Below, in pieces: positions 43,264 through 54,209 of a stretch of DNA of 64,000 bases. Origin of the DNA: Mycolicibacterium flavescens (GTDB lineage Bacteria > Actinomycetota > Actinomycetes > Mycobacteriales > Mycobacteriaceae); the NCBI RefSeq assembly GCF_001722335.1, contig NZ_MIHA01000006.1, positions 1 through 64,000 of the forward strand. The letters run 5' to 3'. The translations under genes and the position numbers were made by a program. The notes below the pieces were generated by a model. It saw only the letters and a program-made list of their open reading frames with translations. It did not search any database and had not been told where the DNA came from. Each line of letters begins with the position of its first letter. Position 1 is the stretch's first letter.

Positions 43264-43515
43264 ATGGGCGGTCTGCAACCCTGGCACTGGGTGATCGTGA
43301 TCGCGGTGTTCGTGCTGCTTTTCGGTGCCAAGAAGCTGCCGGACGCGGCGCGTTCGCTCGGCAGGTCGATGCGGATCTTCAAGTCCGAGATCAAGGAGAT
43401 GCAGGCGGACTCCAAGCCGGAGACCTCCCCGGAGGCGACTCCGATCGCCTCGGAGCGGATCGACGCGCCGACGCCGCCGCAGACCGAGCACCCGTCGGAC
43501 AAACGTCCGGCCTGA
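43264..43515 (+). CDS. tatA: Twin-arginine translocase subunit TatA
   Basis: The 83-residue pore-forming subunit of the Tat system for folded proteins. A single N-terminal membrane helix ([20 protein letters not shown], residues 7-26) leads into an amphipathic helix ([20 protein letters not shown]) and a disordered Pro/Thr-rich tail. A strong GGAGGTGA ribosome site precedes ATG. tatC follows 51 bp later. Confidence 0.95.
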   Translation: MGGLQPWHWVIVIAVFVLLFGAKKLPDAARSLGRSMRIFKSEIKEMQADSKPETSPEATPIASERIDAPTPPQTEHPSDKRPA

Positions 43516-43566
43516 TCGTCGACGAACCAGTGAGCGCGGCCGTGGCGCCGCGTCAGTAGGCGTGCC

Positions 43567-44517
43567 GTGCAGACCACAGGACTGTTCAAGAAGCTCGATC
43601 CTCGTCGGCGACGGTCGCGGGCCAACCCCGACGGCACGATGTCGCTGGTCGAACATCTGCAGGAACTGCGCAACCGGCTGTTGATCGCGGTCGCCGCGAT
43701 CGTGCTCACCACGATTCTGGGTTTCCTCTGGTACAGCCACGGCGTCTTCGGCCTGCCCAGCCTGGGCGACTGGCTGCGCGGACCGTACTGCGACCTGCCG
43801 CCGTCGTCGCGCGCGACCATCGCGCCCGACGGCGAGTGCCGCCTGCTGGCCACCGCGCCGTTCGACCAGTTCATGCTGCGGCTGAAGGTGGCGCTGACCG
43901 CGGGTATCGTGCTGGCCTGCCCGGTCTGGCTCTACCAGGTGTGGGCGTTCATCACCCCGGGGCTCTACCGCAAGGAACGCCGCTTCGCGGTCGCGTTCGT
44001 CACCGTCGGCGCCGGGCTGTTCGTCTCGGGCGCGGTGCTCGCCTACGTCGTGCTTTCCACGGCGCTGGGTTTCCTGCTGACCGTCGGCAGCGACGTGCAG
44101 ATCACCGCGCTCTCCGGTGACCAGTACTTCGGTTTCCTGATCAACCTGCTGCTGGTGTTCGGGTTCAGCTTCGAGTTCCCGCTGCTGATCGTGATGCTCA
44201 ACCTGGTCGGGGTCCTGCCCTACGAGCGGCTCAAGGCGTGGCGGCGCGGGCTGATCTTCGCGATGTTCGTGTTCGCGGCCCTGTTCACCCCCGGCTCGGA
44301 CCCGTTCTCGATGCTGGCGCTGGCGCTGGCGCTGACCGTGCTGCTCGAGTTCGCCATCCAGCTCGCCCGCCTGCACGACCGCCGCAAGGCGCGCAAGGCC
44401 GCGCTCGAGGAGGTGCCCGACGACGTGGCGGCGCCGATCCCGGCCGCCGAACCCGTCGAGACGTCCAGTGCCGCGCCGACGTCGGGACGGCATGTGATCG
44501 ACGACGATGCAACCTGA
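43567..44517 (+). CDS. tatC: Twin-arginine translocase subunit TatC
   Basis: The 316-residue signal-peptide receptor of the Tat translocon. Six membrane helices are evident. Conserved pieces are [18 protein letters not shown] (with the receptor Glu), [41 protein letters not shown] (the buried Glu) and [16 protein letters not shown], with [12 protein letters not shown]. An extra periplasmic loop with two Cys ([17 protein letters not shown]) is typical of actinobacteria. The cytoplasmic tail is long. helY overlaps its end by 11 bp. Confidence 0.95.
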   Translation: MQTTGLFKKLDPRRRRSRANPDGTMSLVEHLQELRNRLLIAVAAIVLTTILGFLWYSHGVFGLPSLGDWLRGPYCDLPPSSRATIAPDGECRLLATAPFDQFMLRLKVALTAGIVLACPVWLYQVWAFITPGLYRKERRFAVAFVTVGAGLFVSGAVLAYVVLSTALGFLLTVGSDVQITALSGDQYFGFLINLLLVFGFSFEFPLLIVMLNLVGVLPYERLKAWRRGLIFAMFVFAALFTPGSDPFSMLALALALTVLLEFAIQLARLHDRRKARKAALEEVPDDVAAPIPAAEPVETSSAAPTSGRHVIDDDAT

Positions 44518-47257
44518 CGGGCCATCTGGCCAGCTGGCCGGTTTCGCCGAGCAACTGTCGTTTCAGCTCGACGACTTCCAGCGCCGCTCTTGTGAGGCGC
44601 TGGAGAACGGCCACGGCGTACTGGTGTGCGCCCCGACCGGCGCGGGCAAGACCGTCGTCGGAGAGTTCGCGGTGCACCTCGCGCTGGCCGCCGGCGGAAA
44701 GTGCTTCTACACCACTCCGATCAAGGCGCTGAGCAACCAGAAGCACCACGACCTGGTGCTGCGGTACGGCGCGGAGAAGATCGGCCTGCTCACCGGGGAC
44801 CAGTCGATCAACGGCGACGCCGACGTCGTCGTCATGACCACCGAGGTGCTTCGCAACATGCTGTACGCGAACTCCTCGACGCTGCACGGACTTTCGTACG
44901 TGGTGATGGACGAGGTGCACTTCCTGGCCGACCGGATGCGCGGCGCGGTCTGGGAGGAGGTCATCCTGCACCTGCCCGACGAGGTACGGCTGGTGAGCCT
45001 GTCGGCGACGGTGAGCAACGCCGAGGAGTTCGGCGGCTGGATCAAGACCGTGCGCGGCGACACCACGGTCATCGTCGACGAACACCGACCGGTGCCGCTG
45101 TGGCAGCACGTGCTGGTCGGCAAGCGGCTGTTCGACCTTTTCGACTACCGCGCCTCGAAGTCCAAGAAGTCCAACCGCGAACTGCTGGTGGATCCGGAGT
45201 TGTTGCGCCACATCGCCCATCGCCGCGAAGCCGACCGGCTTGCCGACTGGCAGCCGCGCGGGCGGGGCCGCAACCGGGGCCGGCCCACCATGTACCGCCC
45301 GCCGTCGCGCCCGGAGGTGATCGGCACCCTGGACAAAGAAGGGCTGCTGCCGGCGATCACGTTCATCTTCTCCCGCGCCGGCTGCGACGCGGCCGTCAAG
45401 CAGTGTCTGCGCTCACCGTTGCGGCTGACCAGCCAGGAGGAACGCGCCCGAATCGCCGACGTGATCGACCGCCGCTGCGGTGATCTACCCGAGTCCGACC
45501 TGATCGTGCTCGACTACCACGAGTGGCGCGAAGGTCTGCTGCGCGGGCTGGCCGCCCACCACGCCGGGATGCTGCCGGTGTTCCGCCACACCGTCGAGGA
45601 ACTGTTCTCCGCCGGACTGGTGAAAGCGGTATTCGCCACGGAGACACTGGCTTTGGGGATCAACATGCCGGCCCGCACCGTGGTGCTCGAGCGGCTGGTC
45701 AAGTACAACGGCGAACAGCACATGCCGTTGACGCCGGGGGAGTACACCCAGCTCACCGGGCGCGCCGGCCGGCGCGGCATCGACGTCGAAGGGCACGCGG
45801 TGGTGCTGTGGACCCCCGACGTCGAGCCCGCCGAGGTGGCCGGCCTGGCGTCCACCCGGACCTTCCCGCTGCGCAGCTCGTTCTCGCCGTCGTACAACAT
45901 GACCATCAACCTGGTCCAGCAGATGGGGCCGGCGCAGGCGCACAAGCTGCTGGAGGCGTCGTTCGCGCAGTACCAGGCTGACCGTTCGGTGGTCGGGCTG
46001 CGGCGCGGCATCGAACGCGGTGAGCGGATGCTGACCGACATCGCCGCCGAACTCGGCGAGCATCAGAGCGCGGTGCTGGAGTACGCCCGGCTGCGCCAGC
46101 ACATCTCCGAGCGCGAGCGGGCCCAGTCGCGGGCCTCGCGGCTGCAGCGCCGCCGCGCCGCCAACGAGGCGCTCGCCTCCCTGCGCCGCGGCGACATCAT
46201 CAGCATCACCCACGGCCGCCGCGGCGGCCTGGCCGTCGTGCTGGAACCCAGCCGCGACGAGGACGATCCGCGGCCGCTGGTGCTGACCGAACACCGGTGG
46301 GCCGGGCGTATCTCGTCGGCCGACTACTCCGGCAGCACACCGCCGCTGGGGTCGATGCCGCTGCCCAAACGCGTCGAGCACCGCAACCCGCGGGCCCGCC
46401 GCGACCTGGCCTCGGCGCTGAACTCGGCGGCCGCGGGGCTGGACGTCCCGTCCAAGAGGGGCAAGCGCAGCGGATCCGCCGACGAACCCGACATCGACCC
46501 CGAACTCGCGGGGCTGCGCAGCCGGATGCGCGCACACCCCGCGCACCATCTGCCCGACCGCGAGGAGAAGGTCCGGGTGGCCGAACGGTATCTGCGCATC
46601 GAACGGGACAACGAGCAGATCCGCCAGAAGGTGGCCGCTGCGACGAACTCGCTGGCCCGCACGTTCGACCGGATCGTCGCGCTGCTGACCGAGCGGGGCT
46701 TCATCGCCGGCACGGCCGAGGACCCGAAGGTCACCGACGACGGCCGGCTGCTGGCCCGCATCTACAGCGAGAGCGATCTTCTGGTCGCCGAGGCGCTGCG
46801 CACCGGGATCTGGGAGGGGCTGGACGCCGCCGAACTGGCCGGTGTGCTCTCGGCGGTGCTGTACGAGGCGCGCGGCGACGCGCCGGGCACCCGGGATTTC
46901 GACACCCCGACCGGGCGGCTGCGGCGGGCGTTGAACCAGACCCGGCGGCTGTGGACCGAACTGCGCGCCGACGAGCAGCGCCACCGTCTCGCCGGCAGCC
47001 GCGAACCCGACGAGGGTTTCGTCACTGCGATCTACCGCTGGGCCACCACCGGCGACCTGACCACCGCGCTGGCCGCCTCGGACATCACCGGCAGCGGATC
47101 CCCGCTGTCGGCAGGCGATTTCGTGCGCTGGTGCCGGCAGGTGCTCGACCTGCTCGACCAGGTGCGCAACGCCGCGCCCACGCCGGCGCTGCGGGCCACC
47201 GCCAAACGCGCGATCAACGATGTCCGGCGCGGGGTGGTCGCGGTCGACGCGGGCTAG
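44507..47257 (+). CDS. helY: DEAD/DEAH-box RNA helicase HelY (Ski2/Mtr4-like)
   Basis: A 916-residue superfamily 2 helicase. Motif I is [14 protein letters not shown] (about residue 38), motif II is DEVH ([14 protein letters not shown]), motif III SATVSN, then the helicase C domain with [18 protein letters not shown] and [12 protein letters not shown]. The C-terminal DSHCT domain (about 720-910; [17 protein letters not shown]) identifies the Ski2-like group that unwinds structured RNA for decay or maturation. It overlaps tatC, continuing the pafB-tatC transcription unit; order matches Rv2092c. Confidence 0.93.
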   Translation: MQPDGPSGQLAGFAEQLSFQLDDFQRRSCEALENGHGVLVCAPTGAGKTVVGEFAVHLALAAGGKCFYTTPIKALSNQKHHDLVLRYGAEKIGLLTGDQSINGDADVVVMTTEVLRNMLYANSSTLHGLSYVVMDEVHFLADRMRGAVWEEVILHLPDEVRLVSLSATVSNAEEFGGWIKTVRGDTTVIVDEHRPVPLWQHVLVGKRLFDLFDYRASKSKKSNRELLVDPELLRHIAHRREADRLADWQPRGRGRNRGRPTMYRPPSRPEVIGTLDKEGLLPAITFIFSRAGCDAAVKQCLRSPLRLTSQEERARIADVIDRRCGDLPESDLIVLDYHEWREGLLRGLAAHHAGMLPVFRHTVEELFSAGLVKAVFATETLALGINMPARTVVLERLVKYNGEQHMPLTPGEYTQLTGRAGRRGIDVEGHAVVLWTPDVEPAEVAGLASTRTFPLRSSFSPSYNMTINLVQQMGPAQAHKLLEASFAQYQADRSVVGLRRGIERGERMLTDIAAELGEHQSAVLEYARLRQHISERERAQSRASRLQRRRAANEALASLRRGDIISITHGRRGGLAVVLEPSRDEDDPRPLVLTEHRWAGRISSADYSGSTPPLGSMPLPKRVEHRNPRARRDLASALNSAAAGLDVPSKRGKRSGSADEPDIDPELAGLRSRMRAHPAHHLPDREEKVRVAERYLRIERDNEQIRQKVAAATNSLARTFDRIVALLTERGFIAGTAEDPKVTDDGRLLARIYSESDLLVAEALRTGIWEGLDAAELAGVLSAVLYEARGDAPGTRDFDTPTGRLRRALNQTRRLWTELRADEQRHRLAGSREPDEGFVTAIYRWATTGDLTTALAASDITGSGSPLSAGDFVRWCRQVLDLLDQVRNAAPTPALRATAKRAINDVRRGVVAVDAG

Positions 47258-47318
47258 CGAAGCACCAGGACGAATACCGGGACACGACTGGTCGCCCCGG
47301 TAGGGTGTTGGGGCACAG

Positions 47319-47339
47319 CGTCCTCTAGACGTCCTCTAG
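47319..47339. promoter_or_regulatory. 11-bp-period direct repeat before the DUF4333 gene
   Basis: CGTCCTCTAG is repeated exactly (47319-47328 and 47330-47339) with one base between, an 11-bp period as used by OmpR-family regulators. It ends 33 bp upstream of ATG 47373. TAG motifs inside could also contribute a -10. No regulator is assigned. Confidence 0.4.
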
Positions 47340-47372
47340 GCGGCGCACGGTCGCGAACGATCAAGGAGTGAG

Positions 47373-48152
47373 ATGAGCGGACCGCAGGGATCTGATCCGA
47401 CGCAGCCGTACCCAGGCCAGCAGCCGGACCAGGCCGCCGGCCAGCCGTCCGGCGACCCCTCGGGCAACCAGGCCTGGCAACCGCAGGGCGGTGACGCGAC
47501 GCAGGCCACCCCGGCGTGGCAGCCTCCGGCCTACGATCCGCAGCAGGCCCAGCAGTACCCGCAGTACCAGCAGCCGGCCTACCAGCCGCCGCAGCAGTAC
47601 CCGACGGGCGAGCAGACCTACCAGCAGCCGGCCGGCTACCCGCCGCAGCCCTATCAGCAGCCCGGCCAGTACACCCAACCGCAGTACGGCCAGCCCTACG
47701 GGCAGCCCCCGCAGTACGGACAGCAACCCGGCCAGACCGGTCAGTACGAGCAGCAGCCGGGTCAGTTCGGGCAGTACCCGCAGTACAACGCCCCGGGTTC
47801 GGAGGAGAGCTCGAAGCGGTCACTGAAGGTGATCGGCGGTGTGATCGGCGCGTTGGCCGCCGTGATCATCGCGGCGGTGCTGGTCCTGGGCTTCTGGAAG
47901 CCCGGGTTCTTCGTCACCACCAAACTCGACATCGACGCGGCCCAGACCGGCGTGCAGCAGATCCTGACCGACGAGGCCAACGGCTACGGCGCCAAGAACG
48001 TGCAGGACGTCAAGTGCAACGACGGCCAGAACCCGACCGTCGAGAGGGGCGCGACGTTCAACTGCGAGGTCAGCATCGACGGCACCAAACGTCAGGTGAC
48101 GGTGACCTTCCAGGACGACGACGGCACCTACGAGGTGGGCAGGCCCAAGTAA
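47373..48152 (+). CDS. DUF4333 membrane protein with Gln/Pro-rich N-terminus (Rv2091c-like)
   Basis: A 259-residue bitopic protein. Residues 1-145 are a low-complexity Gln/Pro/Tyr-rich cytoplasmic region with many YQQP-like units, probably disordered. One membrane helix follows (about 152-175, [22 protein letters not shown]), and then an extracytoplasmic DUF4333 domain ([45 protein letters not shown]) with two Cys that may pair. Position corresponds to Rv2091c. An AAGGAG ribosome site is present. Function is unknown. Confidence 0.85.
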   Translation: MSGPQGSDPTQPYPGQQPDQAAGQPSGDPSGNQAWQPQGGDATQATPAWQPPAYDPQQAQQYPQYQQPAYQPPQQYPTGEQTYQQPAGYPPQPYQQPGQYTQPQYGQPYGQPPQYGQQPGQTGQYEQQPGQFGQYPQYNAPGSEESSKRSLKVIGGVIGALAAVIIAAVLVLGFWKPGFFVTTKLDIDAAQTGVQQILTDEANGYGAKNVQDVKCNDGQNPTVERGATFNCEVSIDGTKRQVTVTFQDDDGTYEVGRPK

Positions 48153-48167
48153 GGGTTCAGGTAACCC

Positions 48168-49121
48168 CTACCCGTCGAGGGCGTCGAGCGCCTTCTGTAG
48201 GCGGCTGATCGACGACGTGACCCCGTAGGTCTCGGCCAGGTCGACCACCTTGCGGGGATGCTCGGCGGCCAGCGGCAGCGCGTCCGACGTCGTCGACCAC
48301 TGCACGTCGGCGTCGGAGGCGACCTTGACCACCGGGATCGCTTTTTCGATGTAGTCGGCGGCTTTGAGCAGCTTGGTCCGGTAGGCCTTGCTCATCTTCG
48401 ACGACGGATCGTTGGCGGCCGCCAGCACCCGCTCCAGCGAGCCGTACTGCGCCAGCAGCGCCGCCGCGGTCTTCTCGCCGACTCCCGGCACGCCGGGCAG
48501 CCCGTCGCTGGGGTCGCCGCGCAGCAGCGCGAGTTCGGCGTAGGCCGGCCCGGCCCGGTCGATGGGCACGCCGTAGGTGTCGGCCACCTCCCTGGGACCC
48601 CACTTGGTGGCCTTGGCCAGCCCGCGCCCGAGGTAGAGCACCCGCACCGGCACCGGCTCGTCGCGCACCAGCTGCAGCAGGTCGCGGTCGCCGCTGACCA
48701 CCACCACCGGATCGCGGGTCTCGCGCGCGGCCAGCGTCCCGAGCACGTCGTCGGCCTCACACGCCGGGGCGCCCGCATGCGGGATGCCGAACGCGTCGAG
48801 GATCTCGAAGATCATGTCGACCTGCGGGGTGAGGTCGTCGGGTACCTCCTCGACGTCGGGGTCGCCGTCGGGGTTCTCCTCGAGCACGCGGTGCGCTTTG
48901 TACGACGGCACCAGGTCGACCCGCCACTGCGGGCGCCAGTCGTCGTCGCGGCACACCACCAGCCGGGTGGGCCGTTCGCGGGTGATCACGGTCGCGACCG
49001 CGTCGAGGAAACCGCGCAGCGCGTTGACCGGTCGGCCGTCGGGTGCGGTGATCGAGTTCGGCACGCCGAAATACGATCGGAACCACATGCTGGCGCCGTC
49101 GAGCAGGACGAGCGAGGACAT
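48168..49121 (-). CDS. 5'-3' exonuclease (Rv2090-like, Pol I N-terminal nuclease fold)
   Basis: A 317-residue flap-endonuclease-like nuclease without a polymerase domain. Metal-binding acidic residues are visible in [14 protein letters not shown] (first Asp), [12 protein letters not shown] and [13 protein letters not shown], and the helix-hairpin-helix [20 protein letters not shown] binds DNA. It resembles Rv2090 throughout. ATG 49121 is preferred because AGGA lies 8 nt upstream; ATG 49130 and GTG 49142 are alternatives. Probably takes part in primer or flap removal. Divergent from pepE. Confidence 0.88.
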   Translation of the reverse strand: MSSLVLLDGASMWFRSYFGVPNSITAPDGRPVNALRGFLDAVATVITRERPTRLVVCRDDDWRPQWRVDLVPSYKAHRVLEENPDGDPDVEEVPDDLTPQVDMIFEILDAFGIPHAGAPACEADDVLGTLAARETRDPVVVVSGDRDLLQLVRDEPVPVRVLYLGRGLAKATKWGPREVADTYGVPIDRAGPAYAELALLRGDPSDGLPGVPGVGEKTAAALLAQYGSLERVLAAANDPSSKMSKAYRTKLLKAADYIEKAIPVVKVASDADVQWSTTSDALPLAAEHPRKVVDLAETYGVTSSISRLQKALDALDG

Positions 49122-49156
49122 GCGAGCCATCCTGCCAGGCACCCGGCGGCGCGGAT

Positions 49157-49162
49157 TAGCCT
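49157..49162 (+). promoter_or_regulatory. pepE -10 element (leaderless)
   Basis: TAGCCT is followed by 6 nt and ATG 49169 with no Shine-Dalgarno, indicating a leaderless pepE mRNA. Confidence 0.55.
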
Positions 49163-49168
49163 CGTGGC

Positions 49169-50293
49169 ATGAGCGCCGGACGATTCCCCACCGATGTGTA
49201 CGCTTCCCGGCTGCGGGCGGCCGCGGCTGCCGCGGCCGACGCGGGTCTGGCGGGTCTGGTCATCACACCCGGCTACGACCTGCGCTACCTCGTCGGGTCC
49301 CGGGCGCAGACCTTCGAGCGGCTCACCGCGCTGGTGCTGCCCGCCTCAGGCGACCCGACGATCGTGGTGCCGCGGCTGGAGCTGGCCGCCCTCAAGGAGT
49401 CCGCGGTGCCCGAACTCGGTCTGGCGGTGCGTGACTGGGTCGACGGCGACGATCCCTACGCTCTGGTCGGGCAGGCGCTCGGCGGCGGCACGCCCACCAC
49501 CGCGGTGACCGACTCGATGCCGGCGCTGCATCTGTTGCCGCTGGCCGACGTGCTGGGCGCGGTGCCGGTGCTGGCCACCGACGTGCTGCGGCGGCTGCGG
49601 ATGATCAAGGACGCCGCCGAGATCGACGCGCTGCGCAAGGCGGGTGCGGCGATCGACCGGGTGCACGCCCGGGTGCCCGACTTCCTGAGGCCCGGGCGCA
49701 CCGAGGCTGACGTCGCCGCCGACATCGCCGAAGCCATTGTCGCCGAGGGTCATTCGGAGGTCGCGTTCATCATCGTCGGTTCCGGCCCGCACGGCGCCGA
49801 CCCGCACCACGAGTGCTCGGACCGGGAACTGCGCGCCGGCGACGTCGTCGTGGTGGACATCGGCGGCCCCTACGAGCCGGGCTACAACTCGGATTCGACG
49901 CGGACCTACAGCATCGGCGAGCCCGACCGGGAAGTGGCGCGCCGCTACGCGGTGCTGCAGCGCGCGCAGCAGGCCGCGGTCGCCGCGGTGAAGCCGGGCG
50001 TCACCGCCGAACAGGTCGACGCCGCGGCCCGCGACGTGCTGGCCGCCGAGGGGCTGGCCGAGGCGTTCGTGCACCGCACCGGGCACGGTATCGGGCTGTC
50101 GGTGCACGAGGAGCCTTACATCGTCGCCGGTAACGCGCTGCCGCTGGAGGCCGGTATGGCGTTCTCGGTCGAGCCGGGGATCTACTTTCCCGGCGAGTGG
50201 GGCGCGCGGATCGAGGACATCGTGATCGTCACCGCCGACGGCGCCGAGGCGGTCAACACCCGCCCCCACGAGCTGGTGGTCGTGCCCGTTTAG
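49169..50293 (+). CDS. pepE: Xaa-Pro dipeptidase/aminopeptidase PepE (M24 family)
   Basis: A 374-residue cytosolic metallopeptidase of the pita-bread fold. The N-terminal creatinase-like domain spans about 1-150. The C-terminal domain carries the five metal ligands: Asp in [12 protein letters not shown], Asp in [10 protein letters not shown], His in [15 protein letters not shown], Glu in [14 protein letters not shown] and Glu in ARIEDIVIV. It should cleave N-terminal Xaa-Pro bonds. Position corresponds to Rv2089c. It converges on the next gene with a 16-bp gap and no clear terminator. Confidence 0.92.
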   Translation: MSAGRFPTDVYASRLRAAAAAAADAGLAGLVITPGYDLRYLVGSRAQTFERLTALVLPASGDPTIVVPRLELAALKESAVPELGLAVRDWVDGDDPYALVGQALGGGTPTTAVTDSMPALHLLPLADVLGAVPVLATDVLRRLRMIKDAAEIDALRKAGAAIDRVHARVPDFLRPGRTEADVAADIAEAIVAEGHSEVAFIIVGSGPHGADPHHECSDRELRAGDVVVVDIGGPYEPGYNSDSTRTYSIGEPDREVARRYAVLQRAQQAAVAAVKPGVTAEQVDAAARDVLAAEGLAEAFVHRTGHGIGLSVHEEPYIVAGNALPLEAGMAFSVEPGIYFPGEWGARIEDIVIVTADGAEAVNTRPHELVVVPV

Positions 50294-50309
50294 TCAGCCT
50301 CGCCGGGGG

Positions 50310-50738
50310 TCAGGACTCCTGCACGCGGTCGAGCAGACCCGAGGATCCCAGCACCCGCTCGACGCGGACCTCGATCACCACACGCTTGGGGTTCTCCCGC
50401 GGCGTGCGGTACCGCTGCGCGTACCGCAGTTCGGCGTCGCGGACCGCGTCGGCGTCGGTGTTGACGTGGGCCTTGCCCTCCAGCGAGAGCCATCGCGCGC
50501 CGTCGACCTGGCTGAGCACCGCGACGCCCTGCCGCTCGGCGTTGATCGCCTTCTGCGAGCCGCCGCTGGTGATGACGCGGGCGATGTGGGTGGCGGGGTC
50601 GAACGTGAAACCGACCGCGACGACGTGCGGGGAGTTGTCCGAACGCAGCGTCGTCAGCATCGCCAGGTGGCGCTCGGACAGGAATGCCAGGGCGTCGGTG
50701 GTGAGCCGGGTGGTGCCCCGGCGACTGGACTGGGCCAT
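50310..50738 (-). CDS. F420H2-dependent reductase of the PPOX split-barrel family (Rv2074-like)
   Basis: A 142-residue split beta-barrel protein. It matches, from memory, M. tuberculosis Rv2074, shown to be an F420H2-dependent biliverdin reductase: [53 protein letters not shown] and [20 protein letters not shown]. The start MAQSSRR at 50738 excludes an upstream shadow frame. Located between pepE and an SDR gene, as in that genome. Confidence 0.87.
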   Translation of the reverse strand: MAQSSRRGTTRLTTDALAFLSERHLAMLTTLRSDNSPHVVAVGFTFDPATHIARVITSGGSQKAINAERQGVAVLSQVDGARWLSLEGKAHVNTDADAVRDAELRYAQRYRTPRENPKRVVIEVRVERVLGSSGLLDRVQES

Positions 50739-50772
50739 CGGCCCCACCGTAGCGCAGGGGATAATCGCGGCC

Positions 50773-51522
50773 GTGACTGACACGGGCGGCCCACTGGTCG
50801 TGATCTTCGGCGGCCGCAGCGAGATCGGCCTGGAGGTGGCCACCCGCCTCGCTGCGGGCGCGACGGTCGTGTTGGCCGCCCGGCGCGCCGACGACCTCGC
50901 CGCCGAGACCGCGGCGGTGCGCGCCGCCGGTGCCGTCGATGTGCTGGTGCGCGAGTTCGACGCCGACGATCTGGCCGGGCACGGACCGCTGGTCGAGTCG
51001 ATCGTCGCCGAGCACGGGCCGATCGCCACCGCGGTGTTGGCGTTCGGGATCCTCGGCGATCAGGCCCGCGCCGAGAAGGATCCGGCCCACGCCGCCGCGA
51101 TCGTGCACACCGACTTCGTCGCGCAGGTCAGCCTGCTGACGGTGCTGACCGAGACGATGCGCGCGGCGGGAACGGGCGCGCTGGTGGTGTTCTCGTCGGT
51201 GGCCGGCGTGCGGGTGCGACGGGCCAACTACGTCTACGGCTCGGCCAAAGCCGGCCTCGACGGGTTCTGCAACGGGCTGGCCGACGCGCTGCACGGGTCG
51301 GGGGTGCGGCTGCTGCTGGTGCGCCCGGGCTTCGTGATCGGCCGCATGACGCAGGGCATGCCACCGGCGCCGCTGTCCAGCACCCCGGCGCAGGTCGCCG
51401 ACGCCACCGTTCGCGCCTTGCACCGCGGCCGGGCCGCCGTGTGGGTGCCCGCGCCGCTGGCGGTGCTGGCGGCGGCGTTCCGGATGACACCGCGGTTCGT
51501 GTGGCGGAGATTGCGGCGATGA
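50773..51522 (+). CDS. Short-chain dehydrogenase/reductase (Rv2073c-like)
   Basis: A 249-residue SDR. The cofactor motif is [13 protein letters not shown] (a GGxxxIG variant), followed by [11 protein letters not shown], and the catalytic Ser-Tyr-Lys in FSSVAGVRV and YVYGSAKAG. The C-terminal region contains [17 protein letters not shown]. Substrate is unknown; neighbours are tetrapyrrole genes and an F420 enzyme. GTG 50773 is preceded by GATAAT and 7 nt, a possible leaderless promoter. cobL starts 28 bp after its end. Confidence 0.85.
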   Translation: MTDTGGPLVVIFGGRSEIGLEVATRLAAGATVVLAARRADDLAAETAAVRAAGAVDVLVREFDADDLAGHGPLVESIVAEHGPIATAVLAFGILGDQARAEKDPAHAAAIVHTDFVAQVSLLTVLTETMRAAGTGALVVFSSVAGVRVRRANYVYGSAKAGLDGFCNGLADALHGSGVRLLLVRPGFVIGRMTQGMPPAPLSSTPAQVADATVRALHRGRAAVWVPAPLAVLAAAFRMTPRFVWRRLRR

Positions 51523-51550
51523 GCGCTTGCGCGAAGGGCAGAGGGTTCCG

Positions 51551-52732
51551 ATGACGATCGTCGTGGTCGGTATCGGTGCCGACGGGATGGCCGGGTTGTC
51601 GCCGGTGTCGACAGCTGAATTACGCAGGGCCACAGTCATTTACGGGTCGTGGCGCCAGTTGGACCTGCTTGACGACACAGTTGGTGCGGTCAGGCGCACG
51701 TGGCCGTCGCCGATGATGCCCGCGCTGCGCACCCTGCTCGACGGCGCCGACGGTGACGTACACGTCGTCGCCAGCGGTGACCCGCTGCTGCACGGTGTGG
51801 GCAGTTCACTGATCCGGATCTACGGCCCCGACCGCGTCACGGTGCTCCCGCACGTGTCGTCGGTGACGCTGGCCTGCTCGCGGGTCGGGTGGGCGGTGCA
51901 GGACACCGAGGTGATCAGCCTCGTGACCGCCGAACTGCACACCGCGGTGCGCCGCGGCGGGCAGGCGGTGGTGATGTCGCGCGACGCCGGCACGCCCGCG
52001 GCCCTGGCCAAGCTGTTGACCGGCACCGGCCGCGGGGACTCCGAGATCACCGTGCTCGAACAGCTCGGCGGGCCCACCGAACGGCGCCGCTCGGCGACCG
52101 CCCGCGAGTTGGCGGCCCGCCCGCCCGGCGACGTCGACGACCTCAACGTGGTGGCGGTCCGCTATCTGCCCGACGAACGACGGTTCGGCGCGCTGCCCGA
52201 CGACGCGTTCGCCCACGACGGTCAGATCACCAAGCAGCCGATGCGCGCGCTGACGCTGGCGGCGCTGGCGCCGCGGCCGGGGCAGCGGCTGTGGGACGTC
52301 GGCGCGGGATCGGGCAGCGTCGCGATCGAGTGGTGCCGCAGCGGACCCGGTTGCCGCGCAGTGGCGTTCGAAAGCGACGACCGGCGCCGCAAACGCATCG
52401 TGGACAACGCGACGACGTTCGGGGTGCGGGTGGACGTACACGCCGGCGCACCTGAGGCGTTCGACGCCGCGCCGCCGCCCGACGTCGTCTTCATCGGCGG
52501 GGGCCTCACCCAGCCGGGCCTGCTGCAGGCCTGCTTCGACCGGTTGCCGTCCGGCGGCAGGCTGGTCGCCAACGCCGTCACCGTTGAGTCCGAAGCGCTT
52601 GTCGCACAGTGGTATTCGCAGTACGGCGGCGAACTTCGCCGGTTCGCGCACTACCGCGGCGACCCGCTCGGCGGGTTCACCGGCTGGCGGCCCGCGATGC
52701 CGGTGACGCAGTGGACGGTGACCAAACCATGA
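51551..52732 (+). CDS. cobL: Precorrin-6Y C5,15-methyltransferase (decarboxylating) CobL
   Basis: A 393-residue fusion of a CbiE-type tetrapyrrole methyltransferase (residues 1-195: VVVGIGADGMAGL, the VASGDPLLHGVGSSL loop and ISLVTAELHTA) and a CbiT-type Rossmann methyltransferase (about 205-393: LWDVGAGSGSVAIEW, VFIGGGLTQPGLLQ). It adds methyls at C5 and C15 and removes the acetate carboxyl at C12 of precorrin-6B. ATG 51551 is chosen over an upstream ATG 51527 because the fold starts at MTIVVVG. It overlaps cobM by ATGA. Confidence 0.93.
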   Translation: MTIVVVGIGADGMAGLSPVSTAELRRATVIYGSWRQLDLLDDTVGAVRRTWPSPMMPALRTLLDGADGDVHVVASGDPLLHGVGSSLIRIYGPDRVTVLPHVSSVTLACSRVGWAVQDTEVISLVTAELHTAVRRGGQAVVMSRDAGTPAALAKLLTGTGRGDSEITVLEQLGGPTERRRSATARELAARPPGDVDDLNVVAVRYLPDERRFGALPDDAFAHDGQITKQPMRALTLAALAPRPGQRLWDVGAGSGSVAIEWCRSGPGCRAVAFESDDRRRKRIVDNATTFGVRVDVHAGAPEAFDAAPPPDVVFIGGGLTQPGLLQACFDRLPSGGRLVANAVTVESEALVAQWYSQYGGELRRFAHYRGDPLGGFTGWRPAMPVTQWTVTKP

Positions 52733-53484
52733 CCGTCTACTTCATCGGCGCCGGCCCCGGTGCTGCCGACCTGATCACCGTTCGGGGACAGCGCCTGCTG
52801 CAGCGCTGTCCGGTCTGCCTGTACGCCGGTTCGATCATGCCCGACGATCTGCTCGCCGAGTGCCCGCCGGACGCCCGCATCGTCGACACCGGGCCGCTGA
52901 CGCTGGACCAGATCATCGACGAGATCGTCACCGCCCACACCGACGGGCTCGACGTCGCGCGCCTGCACTCCGGTGACCCATCGATCTACAGCGCCCTGGC
53001 CGAACAGTGCCGCAGGCTCGACGAACACGGAATCGGCTACGAGATCGTGCCCGGGGTCCCCGCGTTCGCCGCTGCCGCCGCGGCGCTGGGCCGAGAGCTC
53101 ACCGTTCCCGGTGTCGCGCAGACGGTCACGTTGACCCGGGTGGCGACGCTGTCGACCGCGATGCCGCCGGGAGAGGATCTGCGCAGCCTGTCGGCGCCCG
53201 GCGCCACGCTGGTGCTGCACCTGGCCGCCGCGCAGATCGACACGATCGCCGCGGAACTGGCCGACGGCGGCTACCGGCCCGAAACACCCTGTGCGGTGGT
53301 GGCGTTCGCGTCGTGGCCGCAGCAGCAGGTAGTGCGCTGCACACTCGCCGATCTCGCGGAGCAGACGAAGGCCGCGGGCATCACCCGCACCGCGGTCATC
53401 GTCATCGGCGACGTGCTGGGCGCCGCGGGCTTCGCCGACAGCTACCTGTACTCGGCGCGGCGGGTGCGGGGGAGCCGGCACTGA
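52729..53484 (+). CDS. cobM: Precorrin-4 C11-methyltransferase CobM
   Basis: A 251-residue SAM-dependent tetrapyrrole methyltransferase adding the C11 methyl in corrin synthesis. Family motifs are MTVYFIGAGPGAADLITVRG, the VARLHSGDPSIYSAL loop, YEIVPGVPAFAAAAAALG and a conserved LTRVATLSTAMP. Length is standard. ATG 52729 overlaps cobL, and its TGA overlaps the cobK start (TGATG), so the three genes are translated in step. Confidence 0.94.
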   Translation: MTVYFIGAGPGAADLITVRGQRLLQRCPVCLYAGSIMPDDLLAECPPDARIVDTGPLTLDQIIDEIVTAHTDGLDVARLHSGDPSIYSALAEQCRRLDEHGIGYEIVPGVPAFAAAAAALGRELTVPGVAQTVTLTRVATLSTAMPPGEDLRSLSAPGATLVLHLAAAQIDTIAAELADGGYRPETPCAVVAFASWPQQQVVRCTLADLAEQTKAAGITRTAVIVIGDVLGAAGFADSYLYSARRVRGSRH

Positions 53485-54209
53485 TGCGAATCCTGTTGCT
53501 GGGAGGCACCTCCGAGGCGCGTGCGCTCGCCGCGCGGCTGCACCCCGCCATCGAGGTGATCAGCTCCCTCGCCGGACGGGTGCCCGACCCCGCGCTGCCG
53601 GTCGGCGAAGTACGCGTCGGCGGGTTCGGTGGCGTCGAGGGCCTGCGGCAGTGGCTGCGCGACGAACAGGTCGACGCCGTCGTGGACGCCACGCACCCGT
53701 ACGCCGCAACGATGACCGCCCACGCGGCCGCGGTGTGCGCCGAACTCGCGCTGCCGCACCTGGTGCTGGCCCGGCCGCCGTGGCCGCCCGGCGACGCGAT
53801 CGTCGTCCCCACTGATGTGGAGGCCGCGAAAACCGTTGCTGCACAGGGCTTCGGGCGGGTGTTCTTGACGACGGGCCGCTCGGGGGCGGCGGCGTTCAAG
53901 GGTGTCGACGCCTGGTTCCTGATCCGCGCGGTCACGCCGCCCGAAGCGGCGGATCTGCCGACGCGCCATCACATCGTGCTGTCCCGCGGGCCTTACCGCT
54001 ACGACGGCGAACTGGCGCTGCTGCGGGAACACCGGATCGACGCGCTGGTGAGCAAGAACAGCGGCGGGTCGATGACGCGGCCCAAGCTGGACGCGGCGGC
54101 CGCGCTGGGCGTGCCGGTGGTGATGGTGGACCGGCCGCCGCTGCCCGACGGCGTCGCGACCGTCGCGTCGGTGGACGAGGCGGTCGACTGGGTCAGCGGT
54201 AGGAGCTGA
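53484..54209 (+). CDS. cobK: Precorrin-6A reductase CobK
   Basis: A 241-residue NADPH-dependent reductase reducing precorrin-6A to dihydro-precorrin-6. The N-terminal motif LLLGGTSEARALAARL, VVDATHPYAATMTAHAAAVC, LTTGRSGAAAFKG and VSKNSGGSMTRPKLDAAAAL are diagnostic. It ends the cobLMK operon, and its last 17 bases overlap the end of the convergent kinase-like gene. Confidence 0.94.
   Translation: MRILLLGGTSEARALAARLHPAIEVISSLAGRVPDPALPVGEVRVGGFGGVEGLRQWLRDEQVDAVVDATHPYAATMTAHAAAVCAELALPHLVLARPPWPPGDAIVVPTDVEAAKTVAAQGFGRVFLTTGRSGAAAFKGVDAWFLIRAVTPPEAADLPTRHHIVLSRGPYRYDGELALLREHRIDALVSKNSGGSMTRPKLDAAAALGVPVVMVDRPPLPDGVATVASVDEAVDWVSGRS

Noticed and set aside
47401-47790. Nucleotide tandem repeat within the DUF4333 gene
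   Set aside because: The CAG/CCG-rich pattern follows from Gln/Pro/Tyr codons of a low-complexity region; it is not an independent DNA repeat.
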